From: Spirogloea muscicola
Lineage: Eukaryota > Streptophyta > Zygnematophyceae > Spirogloeales > Spirogloeaceae
Direction: 5' to 3'
DNA: 11,041 bases
Assembly: GCA_009602725.1 (NCBI GenBank)
Contig: WELB01000057.1
Coordinates: forward strand, 400,209 to 411,249
The position numbers and the translations under genes are program-made. The notes beneath the pieces were generated by a model that saw only the letters and a program-made list of their open reading frames with translations, was not told where the DNA came from and searched no databases. Numbering within the stretch: the first letter of the stretch is position 1; every line of letters begins with the position of its first letter. This document shows, piece by piece, positions 9,126 through 11,041 of the stretch.

Positions 9126-9130
9126 TTACA
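9126..9130 (-). terminator. Candidate TGTAA poly(A) signal for SDE2
   Basis: The first TGTAA on the minus strand after the SDE2 stop, about 420 nt downstream, a plausible algal 3' UTR length. It faces the plus-strand signal at 9001-9005, with about 120 bp between them. Confidence 0.45.
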
Positions 9131-9548
9131 ACCCTTTCAAGCTATGCAATCTGTTGGCAATCCAGTCAATGTCTAGAATCAATGGCATGCAGATGGACCC
9201 CTTGTCAAGCAAGCTGCTTGTCTGGAGAAGTTACCTAGCAGAGTATCTCATGGCCACCACAAGTAGCCAGTTGACATTTTATACATGCATAACATCGGGT
9301 AAGCATAGATGGAAACCAACACACAGTCCTTCAGAAGCAGCAGCTCACTTGATGGTTGGGTTTGCCTCTACTACATGAGCACCTGATGCAACTATCCATC
9401 CTGGATACAAATACGCATGAGGTCTGACAGTTGAGCACAGGCCATTGTGCAGTATCATACATCGTCCTGAATATGCGTGTATCCACGATTTCAAGTGCAG
9501 CGCCAGCCTGCGCATAATGTGATGCTCTTAGCATACATCTGCAATGCT

Positions 9549-11041
9549 CTAGATCTCTTTCTTTTGCTTTCCAATAGACTTGCCATGGACACCTGCGCTC
9601 TTGGCGAAATGCTTCTTGTCCAGCTTGTCAAGTGGCGTGCTCTTCAAGAGGAACAGGCGCGCTGCACGCTCCTGCAGGCTCCCGCCGCACTTCAAGCCAC
9701 GGCTCTGCAGCTCCTCTTTGAGCCTGTCCATACCTAGCGCCTGCAGAGGAGACATCAGGAGACATCAGGACAAGCATGAGATGGCTCCAGTAAGAGCCAC
9801 ATGCAATGAACAAGGGCCCCTCAAAGAGAAGAACCTGCCCAGTTGCACAATGACAGATGTGCTAAGATGCAAGGCTTAATCACGCCTATCCAGTCGCACA
9901 ACTTCAGTCTCGCCGTATCTCTAGCCCACCTCTAGCTCCACCGTTGAGTCGTACTCTGAAAGGTCAACCACTCCATCCTGTCCTCCTTCGACTCTTTCCA
10001 TCTTCTTTACTGCTCCTGCAGTGTCCTTCACGTCAACAGCTTCGCTCTTCTGCTCCGCCACGTCATGCAATCTTACGAATCCGTTGTTGCTGTCCGAAGG
10101 GGGGCTGGCACTGCGCTCGGCATCGCCGCTGCTTGAAGGGTCCCCAGCTTCCTCCAGAGACGACGGCCCCGCCTCCTCTTGCTCCGGCAAGAAGGGTCCA
10201 ATCGCGGCGACCTCTGGGAACACTTCGCCCGGGTCCTCGACGTCAGCGTCCACCTTTTCAAGGCCTCGGGCAGCGTCTTGGTCTTTCAGGTCCCCAGTGT
10301 CATCCTCGTCCAGCTCCGCCCTGCAAGTGGCATAAACGCATAGCCTTCAGAACAAAGCCATAAGGCAGATGGATGACACAGCTCATACGTTCAGCAACAG
10401 AGAGCCAAGTGCAATGCTCATTCTCATGGTCGACGCGGCCCCAGAGACATGACCAAGGACTACCAAGGAGACGCCGTCTGCCCATTGTCAGGAGCTATGG
10501 CAAGGACTTGCGCTTAGCTTTACTGTGTTACGCATGCGCCCGCCGAGGCCTGGCATAGGGGTAGTCCAGAGGCGCTCACCACAGGCTGTGTTTCTTTGGG
10601 TCAGGCTCCTCGGCACCGTCATCGGCCCCGTACGTCGCTTTGCGCTTGCCGTTGGCAATTAGCGCCTTCTTCTTGGCCTCGACCAGGCCGCCCTCGACAG
10701 CAGAGGACACCCTCTCCATGGCGGCCAGGCTCTCGGCGCGCAGCCGCGCGACCTCGGCGGCGGAGGAGTCGTCCACCTTGCGCTCCTTGGCGAGCTTCTT
10801 GAGGAAGGCCTCGCCGGCGGCCTCGAGCTCGCGCTCGCCGCCCTCACGCTGCCAGTCCCGCAGCGCCCGCTCGGCGTTGACGTGCCGCAGGCGGCGGCCG
10901 CTCATGTCGCGGCAGGCGTCGAAGTTGCTCGTCTTCTTCTGGCCGGCGCGCCCGGCGGCGCCGCGCAGCAGCGACCCGAAGCCGCCCTTGCCGCCACGCA
11001 GCCGCAGGAGCAGGGTCAGCGACGGCAGTTGGCCGCCGCCG
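9549..11041 (-). CDS. SDE2: SDE2 splicing/replication-stress factor, 5'-partial, 3 exons
   Basis: Minus-strand exons 11041-10580, 10320-9930 and 9740-9549 (stop TAG) join as CTGTG|GTGAGC to TTGCAG|G and GAG|GTGGGC to CTGCAG|GCG, in phase, giving 347 residues. It opens in the last part of the ubiquitin-like domain, LRLRGGKGGFGSLLRG (12-27), with the Gly16-Gly17|Lys18 processing site. Then comes the family's hallmark QKKTSNFDACRDMSGRRLRH (34-53), a charged coiled-coil-like stretch to about 120, a basic patch (KRK and PKK, likely nuclear localisation), an acidic low-complexity middle, and a C-terminal SAP domain (ELEALGMDRLKEELQSRGLK, then CGGSLQERAARLF). In fission yeast, Sde2 is cleaved after Gly-Gly by Ubp5/Ubp15 and the Lys-starting product joins the spliceosome to promote removal of particular introns; in human cells it acts with PCNA under replication stress and in splicing. 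The start lies beyond the window edge. The identification is secure. Confidence 0.96.
9741..9929 (-). other. Intron 2 of SDE2 (189 nt)
   Basis: Donor GAG|GTGGGC, acceptor TCTCCTCTGCAG|GCG, phase 0. Splicing creates VELE-ALGMDRLKEEL, continuous with the SAP helix of known SDE2 proteins. A 10-bp tandem duplication (9751-9770) sits within its pyrimidine-rich 3' end. An open frame runs through the acceptor and can mimic a start at 9755 (ATGTCTCCT), which is intronic. Confidence 0.9.
9751..9770. repeat. 10-bp tandem duplication at a 3' splice site
   Basis: GACATCAGGA occurs twice in a row on the plus strand (9751-9760, 9761-9770). On the transcribed strand this is TCCTGATGTC twice, just upstream of the acceptor CTGCAG of SDE2 intron 2. 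It lengthens the pyrimidine tract and contains CTGAT-like branch-point candidates in duplicate. Confidence 0.9.
10321..10579 (-). other. Intron 1 of SDE2 (259 nt)
   Basis: Donor CTGTG|GTGAGC, acceptor CCACTTGCAG|G, phase 2, recreating Trp154 (TGG). Exon 1 would otherwise stop at once (TGA within the donor). No other feature seen inside. Confidence 0.9.

Larger units (their letters stand above)
8173..9548. other. Convergent intergenic region: 3' flanks of KXD1 and SDE2
   Basis: No credible gene. The small open frames (such as 8743-8997 minus and 9061-9378 plus) belong to no family I recognise. The region is visibly more AT-rich than the flanking coding exons, as expected for 3' UTRs. It contains one TGTAA on the plus strand (9001-9005) and one facing it on the minus strand (9130-9126), so the two 3' UTRs would be about 0.85 kb and 0.43 kb and stop short of each other. 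Confidence 0.65.

Noticed and set aside
9944-10363. Plus-strand open frames opposite SDE2 (also 10021-10335 and 10596-10802)
   Set aside because: Antisense shadows of SDE2 exons; Arg/Pro- or Ser-rich with no domain.
1-11041. tRNA, rRNA, CRISPR, phage or bacterial operon features
   Set aside because: No cloverleaf, rRNA-like stretch, spaced repeat array or ribosome-binding-site/operon organisation was seen; all supported genes are spliced eukaryotic genes.

Overview
This is nuclear DNA from an intron-rich eukaryote, most likely a green alga (chlorophyte, possibly a trebouxiophyte such as a Coccomyxa relative; this is inference). Three spliced protein genes can be reconstructed. Their proteins look most like land-plant and green-algal versions, introns are short to medium (113-850 nt) with GT...AG ends, first exons are extremely GC-rich, and the two converging genes each have a TGTAA-type poly(A) signal candidate. 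No bacterial, organellar, viral, tRNA, rRNA or CRISPR feature was seen.

Layout. (1) Positions 1-5441, plus strand: the 3' part (17 exons, 564 residues, 5' end outside the window) of a leucine-rich-repeat protein of the ribonuclease-inhibitor class, matching plant EMB2004-type RNI-like proteins. It has a basic, low-complexity N-terminal stretch, one hydrophobic segment and 15 consecutive repeats of about 28 residues. (2) Positions 5442-7269: intergenic, no credible gene, holding a short tandem repeat and a ~200-bp tandem duplication directly upstream of the next gene. (3) Positions 7270-8172, plus strand: a complete three-exon KxDL-motif gene (KXD1/BORC-type, 127 residues), with one unresolved base in a CCG tract near its start. 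(4) Positions 8173-9548: converging 3' flanks with one candidate TGTAA signal per strand. (5) Positions 9549-11041, minus strand: the 3' part (3 exons, 347 residues) of SDE2, including the Gly-Gly|Lys processing site of its ubiquitin-like domain and the C-terminal SAP domain.

The genes do not form a pathway: an LRR protein with a possible membrane anchor, an endolysosome-positioning/trafficking subunit, and a splicing/genome-stability factor. The shared features are structural: 5'-to-3' GC decline, non-consensus GTCAG donors in two genes, and several recent tandem duplications in introns and promoter DNA. I found no convincing new biological system. The items most worth a second look are the unresolved base that decides the KXD1 start, two stop-free frame-preserving introns in the LRR gene, the upstream duplication with an inverted repeat present in only one copy, and introns falling repeatedly at the same place in the LRR repeat.
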